A stretch of DNA of 64,000 nt from Pseudomonas fluorescens (GCF_003732425.1 NZ_MOBX01000014.1:236585-300584); one strand, 5' to 3'. Shown: positions 24,943 to 35,249, numbered from the stretch's first letter. The notes: generated by a model from the letters alone, not told the origin. Translations and numbers: made by a program.

Positions 24943-26736
24943 ATGACAACAAAAACAATGCGCGCCATCTTCACACCGCAGGCGCTGGCAGCCGCGGTGG
25001 CTCTGGGTTGCTGTGCCCAGGCGCAAGCGGTTTCGTTCAACATCGGGGAAATCGAAGGCACGTTCGATTCGTCGCTGTCGGTCGGTGCGAGCTGGGGCAT
25101 GCGCGATGCCGACAAGTCGCTGGTCGGCACGGTCAATGGTGGTAGCGGGCAATCCTCCACCGGTGATGACGGGCGCCTGAACTTCAAGAAGGGCGAGACC
25201 TTCTCGAAAATCGTCAAAGGCATTCACGATCTAGAACTGAAATACGGCGACACCGGTGTGTTCGTGCGCGGCAAGTACTGGTACGACTTCGAGTTGAAGG
25301 ATGAAGACCGCGAGTTCAAGCAAATCAGCGACAGCGGGCGCAAGGAAGGTGCGAAGTCCTCCGGCGCGCAGATCCTCGATGCGTTCGTCTATCACAACTA
25401 TTCCATTGCCGATCTGCCGGGCACCGTACGCGCCGGCAAACAAGTGGTGAGCTGGGGCGAAAGTACCTTCATCGGCAACTCGATCAACAGCATCAACCCG
25501 ATCGACGTCTCGGCATTTCGTCGCCCCGGTGCGGAGATCAAGGAAGGCCTGATTCCGGTGAACATGCTGTTCGGCTCGCAAGGCCTGACGGATCAGTTGA
25601 CCGTCGAAGGCTTCTATCAACTGGAGTGGGACCAGACCGTACTCGACAACTGCGGCACCTTCTTCGGTGTCGATGTGGCGGCGGACGGTTGCAACAACGG
25701 GTACACCGTCGGTAATCCGGCGATTGCGCCGTTGGTGCCGTTGACCACAGCTTTTGGCCAAGGCATTCAAGTGACCCGCGAAGGCGTGGTGATTCCCCGT
25801 GGCGGCGACCGCGATGCGCGTGACTCCGGGCAATGGGGGACCGCGTTGCGCTGGCTCGGTGACGACACCGAGTACGGCCTCTACTTCATGAATTACCACA
25901 GCCGCACGCCAACCGTGGGCACTACCACGGCGGGGCTTTCGACCCTCGCGGCGTTGCCGGGCATGGTCGGTATTGCCAACGGCCTGGCCCCCGGTAGCGG
26001 TTCCGGCCTGGCCCAGAGCGTGATGCTCGGACGCGGTGGGTATTACCTCGAATACCCGGAAGACATTCGTCTGTACGGCGCGAGTTTCTCCACCACGCTG
26101 CCCACCGGTACGGCATGGACCGGCGAGATCAGCTACCGGCCAAACGCTCCGGTACAGGTCAACACCAACGACCTGACACTGGCGCTGCTTAACCCGATTG
26201 CCGGTGGTGCCGCTTCGCCGATCGCTACCACGCCGGGGGCGGACAACAAAGGCTATCGGCGCAAGGAAGTCACGCAAATCCAGAGCACCCTCACGCACTT
26301 TTTCGATCAGGTCCTGGGCGCCGAACGCCTGACCGTTGTCGGTGAAGCAGCGGTGGTGCGGGTCGGTGGTCTGGAGTCTCGCAGCAAGCTGCGTTACGGC
26401 CGCGATTCGGTGTACGGCCAGTACGGTTTCGGCGGCGATACCGACGGCTTCGTTACCTCAACCTCGTGGGGCTACCGTGCCCGGGCGATCCTCGATTACG
26501 CCAACGTGATCGGCGGGATCAACCTCAAGCCAAACCTGTCGTGGTCGCACGACGTCGCCGGTTACGGCCCCAACGGTTTGTTCAACGAAGGTGCGAAAGC
26601 GATCAGCGTCGGCGTCGATGCCGACTACCGCAACACCTACACCGCGAGCCTCAGTTACACCGACTTTTTCGGTGGCGACTACAACGTCCTCGAAGACCGT
26701 GACTTCGTCGCCCTGAGCTTCGGCGTGAACTTCTGA
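24943..26736 (+). CDS. DUF1302 outer-membrane protein
   Basis: 597 residues from MTTKTMRAIFTPQALAAAVA, with a signal peptide cleaved near residue 30 (QAQA). The rest is beta-rich, ending in an aromatic C-terminus (DFVALSFGVNF) typical of outer-membrane barrels. DUF1302 and DUF1329 genes usually occur together, and in P. putida such a pair has been linked to growth on fatty-ester substrates; the exact role is unsettled. The chosen ATG precedes the signal peptide; an open frame to 24742 is not supported. Confidence 0.85.
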   Translation: MTTKTMRAIFTPQALAAAVALGCCAQAQAVSFNIGEIEGTFDSSLSVGASWGMRDADKSLVGTVNGGSGQSSTGDDGRLNFKKGETFSKIVKGIHDLELKYGDTGVFVRGKYWYDFELKDEDREFKQISDSGRKEGAKSSGAQILDAFVYHNYSIADLPGTVRAGKQVVSWGESTFIGNSINSINPIDVSAFRRPGAEIKEGLIPVNMLFGSQGLTDQLTVEGFYQLEWDQTVLDNCGTFFGVDVAADGCNNGYTVGNPAIAPLVPLTTAFGQGIQVTREGVVIPRGGDRDARDSGQWGTALRWLGDDTEYGLYFMNYHSRTPTVGTTTAGLSTLAALPGMVGIANGLAPGSGSGLAQSVMLGRGGYYLEYPEDIRLYGASFSTTLPTGTAWTGEISYRPNAPVQVNTNDLTLALLNPIAGGAASPIATTPGADNKGYRRKEVTQIQSTLTHFFDQVLGAERLTVVGEAAVVRVGGLESRSKLRYGRDSVYGQYGFGGDTDGFVTSTSWGYRARAILDYANVIGGINLKPNLSWSHDVAGYGPNGLFNEGAKAISVGVDADYRNTYTASLSYTDFFGGDYNVLEDRDFVALSFGVNF

Positions 26737-26759
26737 TCTGCCCGAGAAGGATGAAAGCA

Positions 26760-28127
26760 ATGCGCAAAATGATTCTGCAATGCGGTGTGCTGGCCCTGAG
26801 TCTGCTGGCGGCCAACGTGATGGCCGCGGTATCTGCGGAGGAGGCCAACAAACTCGGCACCAGCCTGACGCCGCTCGGCGCCGAGAAGGCCGGTAACGCT
26901 GACGGTTCGATCCCGGCATGGACCGGCGGCATCCCGAAAAACGCCGGTGCGGTGGACAGCAAAGGCTTCCTCGCCGACCCGTTTGCCAATGAAAAACCGC
27001 TGTTCACCATCACCGCGGCCAACGTCGACCAGTACAAGAGCAAGCTTTCCGATGGCCAGGTGGCGATGTTCAAACGCTACCCGGAAACCTACAAGATCCC
27101 GGTCTACCCGACCCACCGCACCGTCGCCGTGCCGCCAGAAATCTACGAGTCGGCCAAGCGCAGCGCACTCAACGTTACCAGCATCAACGACGGCAACGGC
27201 CTGGCCAATTTCACCGGTAATCGCTATTACGCCTTCCCGATTCCGAAGAATGGTGTCGAGGTGTTGTGGAACCACATCACCCGATATCACGGCGGCAACC
27301 TGCGCCGGATCATCACCCAGGTCACGCCGCAGACCAACGGCAGCTACACGCCGATCCGCTTCGAAGAAGAGATCGCCGTGCCGCAATTGATGAAGGATAT
27401 CGATCCGGAAAAAGCCGCCAACGTGCTGACCTTCTTCAAGCAGTCGGTGACCGCGCCGGCGCGACTGGCCGGTAACGTGCTGCTGGTGCACGAGACCCTC
27501 GACCAGGTGAAGGAACCGCGTCTGGCGTGGATTTACAACGCCGGCCAGCGCCGTGTACGCCGCGCTCCGCAAGTGGCTTATGACGGCCCGGGCACCGCCG
27601 CTGATGGCTTGCGTACGTCGGACAACTTCGACATGTTCTCCGGCGCGCCGGATCGCTACGACTGGAAACTGGTCGGCAAGAAGGAAATGTACATTCCCTA
27701 CAACAGCTACAAACTCGATTCGCCGAAGTTGAAATATGACGACATCGTCAAGGCCGGGCACATCAACCAGGATCTGACCCGCTATGAACTGCACCGCGTT
27801 TGGGAGGTGATCGGCACGGTCAAGCCGAGCGAGCGGCACATCTACGCCAAGCGTCACATGTACATTGACGAGGACAGCTGGCAGGTGGCGCTGGCGGACC
27901 ATTACGACGGTCGCGGGCAACTGTGGCGCGTCGCCGAAGGTCACGCGCAGTACTACTACGATCACCAGGCGCAGGCCTACACCCTCGAAGCGCTCTACGA
28001 CATTATCGCCGGTCGATACATTGCCCTCGGAATGAAGAACGAAGAGAAGCACAGTTTCGAGTTCGGCTTCGAAGCCAAGGCTGCCGACTACACGCCATCG
28101 GCCTTGCGCGCCGAGGGGGTGCGGTAA
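26760..28127 (+). CDS. DUF1329 outer-membrane lipoprotein-like protein
   Basis: 455 residues from MRKMILQCGVLALSLLAANV with a signal peptide ending near AVMAA; then the DUF1329 domain (LGTSLTPLGAEKAGNADGSIP, PAWTGGIP, YDDIVKAGH, RHMYIDEDSW). Resembles the LolB/LppX-like fold that carries lipids. AAGGA eight bases before 26760 favours this ATG over the one at 26751. Co-transcribed with the DUF1302 gene and ended by a terminator. Confidence 0.87.
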   Translation: MRKMILQCGVLALSLLAANVMAAVSAEEANKLGTSLTPLGAEKAGNADGSIPAWTGGIPKNAGAVDSKGFLADPFANEKPLFTITAANVDQYKSKLSDGQVAMFKRYPETYKIPVYPTHRTVAVPPEIYESAKRSALNVTSINDGNGLANFTGNRYYAFPIPKNGVEVLWNHITRYHGGNLRRIITQVTPQTNGSYTPIRFEEEIAVPQLMKDIDPEKAANVLTFFKQSVTAPARLAGNVLLVHETLDQVKEPRLAWIYNAGQRRVRRAPQVAYDGPGTAADGLRTSDNFDMFSGAPDRYDWKLVGKKEMYIPYNSYKLDSPKLKYDDIVKAGHINQDLTRYELHRVWEVIGTVKPSERHIYAKRHMYIDEDSWQVALADHYDGRGQLWRVAEGHAQYYYDHQAQAYTLEALYDIIAGRYIALGMKNEEKHSFEFGFEAKAADYTPSALRAEGVR

Positions 28128-28152
28128 CGTTTCGGATACATCGACTGAACAA

Positions 28153-28178
28153 AAGGCGACCGCACGGTCGCCTTTTTT
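28153..28178 (+). terminator. Rho-independent terminator of the DUF1302-DUF1329 operon
   Basis: AAGGCGACC-gca-CGGTCGCCTT with a run of six T, 25 bases after the stop. Confidence 0.88.
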
Positions 28179-28266
28179 ATGGCTATAAATCAGCGTGCTG
28201 AATACTTGTCAACAAGCCGGCGGGAGACGGCTAGGGTGAGCCTACAACTATAAAAAGGCTTACCCG

Positions 28267-30822
28267 ATGACCGCCATGACGCCGTGTCTGGATCGCCCCG
28301 GATTTTTGCCCAGGCTTTCTTCGCATCATCAGCCTCGCAGTCGCTTGAGTGCACCTCTGCTGGCGTCGAACGCGCGGGTCAGACTATTGTGCGCGCCCGC
28401 TGGCAGTGGCAAAACCGTACTGCTCACCGAATGTCTTCTGCAGGTGCGTGCAGACTGCGAGACGATTTGGCTGCCGCTGGCGGGAGCCGCGCTCTGCCGC
28501 AAGGAGTTTTGCCTGCATCTGACTCGAGCGCTCGGGCTGGTCGAAGGCCTTGACGTTACGCAGCTGATGGCGGAGCTGGCACATTGGTCCAGGCCGACTT
28601 CGCTGTTTATCGACGATTACAGTCGTCTGCCGGATCCGGTTCTGGATGCTTTACTGGATCGATTGCTGGCGGTCAGCAGCCCGTCGCTCACCTGGTGGAT
28701 CAGCACTCGCCGCCGGCCGCAGTGCAACTGGCCGCGTTTGTTGCTCGATGACGAACTCTATGAAACCGAGCGCGCCAGCCTGGCGCTGACTCAGGATGAG
28801 GTTGTATCGGTGTTGCGCCATTTGCCGCCAGACCAGGCGGACCGTGTCGCCGTCCGCATCATCCAGCGTACCGGCGGTTGGTGCGCGGGTGCGCGCATCG
28901 CGCTCCTGCAAAAATGCGACTGGTCGCAAAACCTGCAGCCGCAGCAGCGTGTCGACACCTTGCTCGATTATCTGCAGCACGAACTCTTCAGCAACCTGAC
29001 GCCGGAGCAAGATGAGGCATGGCGTGTTCTGGCTCATCTGCCACGGTTCAACGTGCAGTTGTGCGAGCATTTGTTTGGCCCCGGCGAAGGCGCACAGCTG
29101 CTGCATGATCTGCAAGTGCTGGGCTGTTTTATCGAGCCATGGCAGGAATCCGCTGACTGGCTACAGGTCTTCCGCCCGCTGTCGCAAATCATGCAGGAGT
29201 CGCATTGGCCGTGTGCGCGATCCTGGCACCGCCGCGCCTGTCAGTGGTTCACCGCGGCGCAGGATTGGCGAGCAGCGTTCGAGCAAGCGTTGTTGGCCGA
29301 GGAGTACGAAACCGCCGTAAGCCTGTTGCAGCATTTGAGCTTCGAGGACTTGTTCGAAGACCAGGCCGTCGTCCTGCTGTTGCGCTTGCATGAGCAACAG
29401 AGCCAGGAGCTGACTCTGTTGACACCGCAGTTGATCGGGCTGGTCACGGGAGCTTTATTGTTCGCTGGCCGATTCGAACAGGCCGGGCAATGCATGGCCC
29501 ATCTCGCCCGTTTCATGCCGCAGCCGACAGCACACCTGGAGCAGCAACTGCTGGCACGTTGGCAGGCGCAACAAGGTTGGCTCTGCCACCTGCGAGGGCA
29601 AGTGGAGCCGGCGCGCGCCTGCTTTCAGGAGGCGTTGTCAGCGTTGGCTGACGATGCCTGGCAGGCCCGTTTGATGTGTCTGTCGGGACTGACGCAGCAG
29701 GCGTTATTGTGCGGTGAGCTCAATCAGGCCCATGCCCTCAACCGTGAAGCTCTGTGCCTGGCCCGCGCGCATGGCTCCTTGTTGTTGGAAGGATTGCTTG
29801 AGCTTGATCATGCGCAATGGCTTGAGCAGAGAGGGGCACCCCTGCGTGCTGAACGACTGCTGGTGGACATTGAGCACTTGCTGCGCCAGCGGACCAATGT
29901 GCCCACGCCGCTGCTGGGCCGGATTGCCCTGCGACGAGGACGGTTGGCGTTGTGCATGGGGCTTGAAGAGCAGGCTGCGGATATGTTCAGACGAGGCCTT
30001 GAAGATTGCTCGCGCAGTGAAGACAAACGGGTTTTGTATGGCTATCTGGGGCAGGCTCAATTAGCCGGCAATCGAGGCGATTATGCCTGCGCTTTCGAAC
30101 GCCTGCGCGAGGCCGAAAGGGTCATGCAGCAGCGGCAGATTCCCGATACGGTCTATCGCGGTGTCGTGCTGCAGGTCAGCAGCCAGTTCTGGTTGCAGCA
30201 GGGCCGACCGCAACTGGTGCAAGAGGCGCTAGGCCGGCTGTTACGGCACTACCGCGGCCCGTCTGCCCTGCAAGCGCCTCCCGCGACCTTCGAACTGATT
30301 ACCCGTATCGAATATCTGCTGGCCTGCGCAAATGCGCAGCTGAATCCATGCGACAACGGTCTGCTGACGGTAGAAAAATTATTAAAAATGGCCCAGGCCA
30401 AGGGCATGCTGACGATAGAGACTGAGTTACTGCTGGTCGTCGCGCAACTGGCCGAGTCGCAGGGCAGCAATGCACTGGCGCAGCAAGCCTTGCAGCGCGC
30501 GCGGATGCTGGCCGAGCGCTGTTCGTTGCATCAAGCCATGCGGGAATGGCAATTACGCCGTGGTGAAGTCGTTACAGGGTCGCTCATGGCAGTGGCGACT
30601 TCGCAACCTGAGGGCGACGGCCCTTCGCCAGGCCTTAGTCGCCGAGAGCGTGAAGTGCTTGTTTTGATTGCCCAAGGTGCTTCCAATCAGCAAGTTGCCG
30701 ATCAACTTTTTATATCGTTACATACGGTCAAGACGCATGCCAGACGAATTAACGGTAAGTTGGGTGTGGAGCGCAGGACACAGGCTGTAGCAATGGCGAA
30801 GGCAATGGGTATATTGGGTTAG
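28267..30822 (+). CDS. MalT-like LuxR-family transcriptional regulator
   Basis: 851-residue ATP-dependent (STAND/LAL-type) regulator. Walker A APAGSGKT is near residue 43, Walker B near SLFIDDY at about 116; a TPR-like helical region spans about 360-770; the LuxR helix-turn-helix is at about 790-845 (LSRREREVLVLIAQGASNQQ, then VKTHARRINGKLG). It lies next to and downstream of the DUF1302/DUF1329 genes, the same order as in P. putida, and probably controls them. The effector is unknown. Confidence 0.9.
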   Translation: MTAMTPCLDRPGFLPRLSSHHQPRSRLSAPLLASNARVRLLCAPAGSGKTVLLTECLLQVRADCETIWLPLAGAALCRKEFCLHLTRALGLVEGLDVTQLMAELAHWSRPTSLFIDDYSRLPDPVLDALLDRLLAVSSPSLTWWISTRRRPQCNWPRLLLDDELYETERASLALTQDEVVSVLRHLPPDQADRVAVRIIQRTGGWCAGARIALLQKCDWSQNLQPQQRVDTLLDYLQHELFSNLTPEQDEAWRVLAHLPRFNVQLCEHLFGPGEGAQLLHDLQVLGCFIEPWQESADWLQVFRPLSQIMQESHWPCARSWHRRACQWFTAAQDWRAAFEQALLAEEYETAVSLLQHLSFEDLFEDQAVVLLLRLHEQQSQELTLLTPQLIGLVTGALLFAGRFEQAGQCMAHLARFMPQPTAHLEQQLLARWQAQQGWLCHLRGQVEPARACFQEALSALADDAWQARLMCLSGLTQQALLCGELNQAHALNREALCLARAHGSLLLEGLLELDHAQWLEQRGAPLRAERLLVDIEHLLRQRTNVPTPLLGRIALRRGRLALCMGLEEQAADMFRRGLEDCSRSEDKRVLYGYLGQAQLAGNRGDYACAFERLREAERVMQQRQIPDTVYRGVVLQVSSQFWLQQGRPQLVQEALGRLLRHYRGPSALQAPPATFELITRIEYLLACANAQLNPCDNGLLTVEKLLKMAQAKGMLTIETELLLVVAQLAESQGSNALAQQALQRARMLAERCSLHQAMREWQLRRGEVVTGSLMAVATSQPEGDGPSPGLSRREREVLVLIAQGASNQQVADQLFISLHTVKTHARRINGKLGVERRTQAVAMAKAMGILG

Positions 30823-30981
30823 TGAAGTTCTGGTTTTATAAGGTGTTGGAGTTGTTATTTCTTTTTGTTGTGCATGATTTGTAAAGTGTTGGAACTTTTG
30901 ATTAGTTCGAGAAAGATCTACCTTGCAACTATCTGCAGTGGCTGCCAAACGCAGTTCTGGATAATGAAGCAAGGACATGTC

Positions 30982-33900
30982 ATGAGTAAGTTATTCAAAA
31001 GTTTGATGCGCGATTCGTTTGCTGAACTGGTTTCCTGGACTGATGAGTGGGAGAAGGCGAGTCGGGTCAAATCCGAGCTTTTTACAATTATCGATGCGAT
31101 TCCGACTGTTCGGACTATTCTGAGGAATATGCTTGAAAGCGAATTGAAGCGTTTAGGCAAAAACGTTGATATCGACAAGGTCTATGTCAACACGGACAAT
31201 ACTTTACCTGCCAGCGAAAACCGCCCGACAGGTACGCTTCATGAAGTGGTTTTTCATTGCCTGGATAGCAATGTGACCCCCGCCTACATCCTCGGTGGTG
31301 ACGGCGTTTTTTTTCTGCCTGACACACTGAGTGATCAATTCAAAGTCAGCGGACTGAGTATTTTCATTGTTGAGGATCTGATCGCGTTTGCCTCAGCGGG
31401 ACTGGACAAAAGACTGCGAGCCGAGCTGGAAGGATTCTGGGCGGCTGCGGTGCAATCCCCACGTCCTGAAAGTGCGCCGTTGTCCAATAAGCAGGCGTTT
31501 ATCCAAGCCTATGGTTTGCTCACAAGTGCAGAGTTGTCGTTGTCAGTCATGGCCAACAACTTTGATGCCCGATTGGGCGAGCGATTCGCTTATCTGCTCG
31601 ACTCGGAGAGCGGCCAAGGAGCGTTTGAAGTCAACCTGCGGCCAGGCCGGGATTATCTCGAATCGCTTCAGCCTTGTTTCGTCCTCGACAATGCCGAACG
31701 TTCGGATGCAGAAATGAAACTGGTTAACGAGTCAACCGGTTACCTTATGCACACGCCGGAAAACGGCTTCGAATATTTTGAAAAAAACACCGAACTGCAT
31801 GGCAAGTTACAAGGTCGGTTGTCCGTGCGCAGCAGTCAGATACAGTACCTCAAAGCCACGCAAAGTCTGCATGCCTATTGTGCTGAGGCGCATATCAAGG
31901 GCCAGCTGGAAAGCGTATCGTCGCTCATTGAAAGCCGTGATCAACTGGCAACTACGCTGATGTCGGTGCTGCAGGATAATCAAGGCATGCATGTGCTGCG
32001 TTACGGTTTGGACACCCGCTTACTGTTGTTGTGGGCCGCATTGAAACGTACCGAGTGGCCGCTTTGGATGAAGAATGCGAGCGCCGACGATCAAGAACGC
32101 TACAGCGAACTTGAGGACTCGAAGGATCAATACCAAGTTGATTATCAGAGGGTTTTCGACGCAGGCTTCTCGTTCAAGGATTATGTACTGCGTACGTTCT
32201 CGGAGTGGGCAGACAGGGTATTGGGCGAAAAGCTTGATCCGGAAGCCATTACTGTCCATAGCTCGTACACCCTGCAAATTGCAGGTCGCACTATTGAACA
32301 GGAAGAATCCCGAACGCTCACTGAGTTTTTGGTCTTCGGTCTGCATGATAATGGCTATAAAGCCAAACTCAGTATCATCGGCGCGCCGAGCGGAAGTCAT
32401 TTTACCGTTGATGCGCTTGAGCGGTGGTTAGAGTATCGAAACATGCGCTTGGATTTTGCAGGCGATCTCGCACTCTCTCCTTCCAGTGAATATCAGACGG
32501 CCTATCGTAATTATCTTTTCAGCCAGATAGATTTTGCATTGTTTGTTGCTCACCAGTCAGGTGAGCTTAACGACACGGATAAGCAAGTCATTTCCCGCGC
32601 GCTGGGCAACGATGCCTCGGTGAAGATTCGCGGCTTGAAATTCTGGCAAGGACCAGCGTTAAAAGAGGTACTGGTTTTTACGGCACAAGAATATTCAGGC
32701 TGTCTGGTGTTTTTGCGAACCCCTGAAGGTACCTTCATTTTCCGCAAGTTTCCCAATGTGTTTGACATGAACACCTGGGTTGAGTCTGCTCTTTCTGCGG
32801 ACCGCGAATACGCGGCATTGTTGATTCATCCCGAGTATCTTCACGAGGCGGGTGTCCCGCTTGGCGACGGCAGTCATTATTACAGACTGGAGCCCTCACA
32901 GGCGGATTTGCACCTGGATGCCAGAGCGCCATTGGCTGATTATGTCAATGTCGCCTATCGCGCAGAAGTTGGCCTGCACAAAGCGATTGCGCCGGTAGGT
33001 TATCGAGCACTGGCAGTCGAGGGCCGCAAGCGCTATACCCGGTTACAGACCGAGCTAAAGGCACTTTCAACGGTTGATACGCGAGACAATGGCTTTCCTT
33101 CATTCGAGCAATTCACTTATGACTCGGTGAAAACTGCAATTGAAGAGATTCTGCGCGCTCGTGGAATGCAGGTTGATGTTGATCCTGATCGGATAATCGT
33201 GCAGACCGAGGAGTTTCGCAAAAGCATCACTGATCTGCTGATCGAAGGGCTCGCATTTGAGGCGGTACATCCAGCCTATGAAACCAAATTCAGCCCGAAA
33301 TATTATTTGCTGAATGGGCACCCGGCCATCGACAAGCTGGATATTCGCGATCTCTCATCGTTGTCGAAGACGTTTCGCCCCGGTGATCGATACACCGCGA
33401 TGCTAAAAGAGAATTACATGAGCGAGACTCATCCCGGCTACGCATTCAAGCGTGCTGTGCACGCTAGAAAAGTTCGTTGTGAAATGTATTGCAACGCGTT
33501 TGCCGATTTTACCAATGGCAGGTTGTCAGGTGAGTTGTTTGCAGCTGTTCAGCGAGTTATTGGTAGTCTTAAAGAGAGCGGCCGTTATCAGCGGATTATA
33601 GATGACATCAGCGAAGGGGACGAAGGGCTTTATAAGTTCAACATTGGCAAGTTGGGTTTATCGACGACATGGGACCGTACGGTGGGCGGCGTCTATATAT
33701 TCCGCTTGAGTACAATATCGGGATTCTTTGACTTGCTGTATACGCCTGACGCGCCTGATCTTGTCAGCTTTCGACCCATCGCGGAGTTTATTCCCTCGAT
33801 ACGTTATCGCCGAGGGCCGTTCAGGGAGTATTACATCAAGCGGATATTGCTCGTTGATCAAAAAGTGATCAATGATTACTTTGACAGTCTTTCCGCGACG

Positions 33901-34431
33901 TTTGATACCAAGCCAGTGATCCGCACGCAGAACCGCGCAAAATTGCCCGACCTGTACACTTTTCATAATGAGCGGATTCGGCGTGTGCTCAGTGATATCG
34001 ATGAACGCACCATCAGCCTGAATGAGCTGATTGCCGGTCTCGTTTACGACAACGTGTTAAAAGCCGCGAGCATTGTGAGCCTGTTGGTACCTCCGGTCGG
34101 GACGGTGGTAGTGGCCGTCCAGATGATGAAGAGCCTGTATGACGCCGCACAGGCGGACAGGCGGGGTGATTACTCCGCCGCACTGGGCCATGTAAAAGAC
34201 ATGTTGGTCGGACTGCTGACGCTGGGCAAAGCCGCAGCAGCGGGCACCCCCGTCAAAAAAGTCACTCAAACGCAACGGTCGTTCCTCAGTTTATTCAAGG
34301 ATGCGCGTACGGTCGCGGAAATGGTTACTTATTACACTGGCCAGGAAACACCGAAAGAAATCCTGATCGGTTTTTTCCAAACGCTGATGGAAAGCGGCGA
34401 TTCTTCACTGAGTAAAACAACGGTTCACTGA
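30982..34431 (+). CDS. Large toxin-like protein with three diverged modules (dermonecrotic-toxin/DUF6543-like)
   Basis: 1149 residues from MSKLFKSLMRDSFAELVSWT; AAGGA six bases upstream fixes the ATG at 30982. No signal peptide. Three segments starting near residues 45, 400 and 710 share one pattern: a helix, then L-G-x-x-(V/L)-D-x-(D/E)-x-(I/V)-x-V, a spacer, T-L-x-E-x(3)-G-L, then a beta-rich part. This resembles the module of Pseudomonas dermonecrotic-toxin-domain (DUF6543) proteins. A hydrophobic helical stretch (SIVSLLVPPVGTVVVAVQMM) at about 1032-1051 could insert into membranes. AT-rich compared with neighbours. No secretion or immunity gene is adjacent. Function is inferred only from resemblance. 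Confidence 0.6.
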   Translation: MSKLFKSLMRDSFAELVSWTDEWEKASRVKSELFTIIDAIPTVRTILRNMLESELKRLGKNVDIDKVYVNTDNTLPASENRPTGTLHEVVFHCLDSNVTPAYILGGDGVFFLPDTLSDQFKVSGLSIFIVEDLIAFASAGLDKRLRAELEGFWAAAVQSPRPESAPLSNKQAFIQAYGLLTSAELSLSVMANNFDARLGERFAYLLDSESGQGAFEVNLRPGRDYLESLQPCFVLDNAERSDAEMKLVNESTGYLMHTPENGFEYFEKNTELHGKLQGRLSVRSSQIQYLKATQSLHAYCAEAHIKGQLESVSSLIESRDQLATTLMSVLQDNQGMHVLRYGLDTRLLLLWAALKRTEWPLWMKNASADDQERYSELEDSKDQYQVDYQRVFDAGFSFKDYVLRTFSEWADRVLGEKLDPEAITVHSSYTLQIAGRTIEQEESRTLTEFLVFGLHDNGYKAKLSIIGAPSGSHFTVDALERWLEYRNMRLDFAGDLALSPSSEYQTAYRNYLFSQIDFALFVAHQSGELNDTDKQVISRALGNDASVKIRGLKFWQGPALKEVLVFTAQEYSGCLVFLRTPEGTFIFRKFPNVFDMNTWVESALSADREYAALLIHPEYLHEAGVPLGDGSHYYRLEPSQADLHLDARAPLADYVNVAYRAEVGLHKAIAPVGYRALAVEGRKRYTRLQTELKALSTVDTRDNGFPSFEQFTYDSVKTAIEEILRARGMQVDVDPDRIIVQTEEFRKSITDLLIEGLAFEAVHPAYETKFSPKYYLLNGHPAIDKLDIRDLSSLSKTFRPGDRYTAMLKENYMSETHPGYAFKRAVHARKVRCEMYCNAFADFTNGRLSGELFAAVQRVIGSLKESGRYQRIIDDISEGDEGLYKFNIGKLGLSTTWDRTVGGVYIFRLSTISGFFDLLYTPDAPDLVSFRPIAEFIPSIRYRRGPFREYYIKRILLVDQKVINDYFDSLSATFDTKPVIRTQNRAKLPDLYTFHNERIRRVLSDIDERTISLNELIAGLVYDNVLKAASIVSLLVPPVGTVVVAVQMMKSLYDAAQADRRGDYSAALGHVKDMLVGLLTLGKAAAAGTPVKKVTQTQRSFLSLFKDARTVAEMVTYYTGQETPKEILIGFFQTLMESGDSSLSKTTVH

Positions 34432-34460
34432 TTTTCCAGCATTCACTGTTTTTTCATGAC

Positions 34461-35249
34461 TCAATGCGCTGACTTTTCGTAACCCATCCGCCAACTCACG
34501 GCCCGCGTCGCAGCCAATAACCGCTGCGCCGCCGGGCCGTTTTCGTCGGCGTGGAACAGCGAGGCAGGGCCAACGATGGTCAGGACGGCAGCGACTTGGC
34601 CGACGGCGTTGAACACCGGAGCCGATAAGGCATCGACACCCGGCATCAACAAACCATGTACGTGATGCAGTCCGCGTTCGCGGATCTGTTCGCACAGCGT
34701 TGCGTAAGTCCTTTCATCCTTAAGCGGATGATCGGCGGCGGCGATTTCCTGATTGCGCAATTCGTCAGTTTCCCGATTCGGCAAGTAGGCACTGAACACC
34801 AACCCGGTCGACGAACTGAGCAGCGGCAGCACCGAACCCAACTGAGTCACCACCGTCACCGCGCGCACCGCTGGTTCGATATGCACCACGGTCGCACCCT
34901 GATTGCCCCATACCGCCAAAAAGCAGGTTTCGTTGAGTTCGTCGCGTAGCTCGGACAACGGCAGGGCGGCGACTTTCAGCACGTCCATACTGTTGAGTGC
35001 AGCGAGGCCGACGCGCAGCGCTTCTCGGCCGAGGCCGTAATGGTTGGTGGCGGCGTTCTGCTCGGCAAACCCCGAGGCGATCAGCGCTTGCAGATAGCGG
35101 TGCACCTTGCTCGCTGGCATCTGCACGTGTTCTGCCAGACGCGACAACGAAGTGGACGGTGACAACTCGGCCAGCGCCTTGAGGATGTCGGTGCCGACTT
35201 CGGCGGAGCGGACTTTCTGTTTGCCGTTGCTGTCGCTGGTTTTTTCCAT
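34461..35249 (-). CDS. hmgR: IclR-family regulator of homogentisate degradation
   Basis: 262 residues: an N-terminal winged helix (ILKALAELSPSTSLSRLAEH, VQMPASKVHRYLQALIASGF) and a C-terminal IclR effector domain (LSELRDELNETCFLAVWGNQ). It is divergent from hmgA and faces an operator-like region at 35311-35336. In P. putida HmgR represses hmgABC and responds to homogentisate; gene order here is the same. Confidence 0.9.
   Translation of the reverse strand: MEKTSDSNGKQKVRSAEVGTDILKALAELSPSTSLSRLAEHVQMPASKVHRYLQALIASGFAEQNAATNHYGLGREALRVGLAALNSMDVLKVAALPLSELRDELNETCFLAVWGNQGATVVHIEPAVRAVTVVTQLGSVLPLLSSSTGLVFSAYLPNRETDELRNQEIAAADHPLKDERTYATLCEQIRERGLHHVHGLLMPGVDALSAPVFNAVGQVAAVLTIVGPASLFHADENGPAAQRLLAATRAVSWRMGYEKSAH

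Noticed and set aside
26679..28052. A 457-codon open frame antisense to the DUF1329 gene
   Set aside because: Shadow frame; the plus-strand protein has signal peptide and family motifs.
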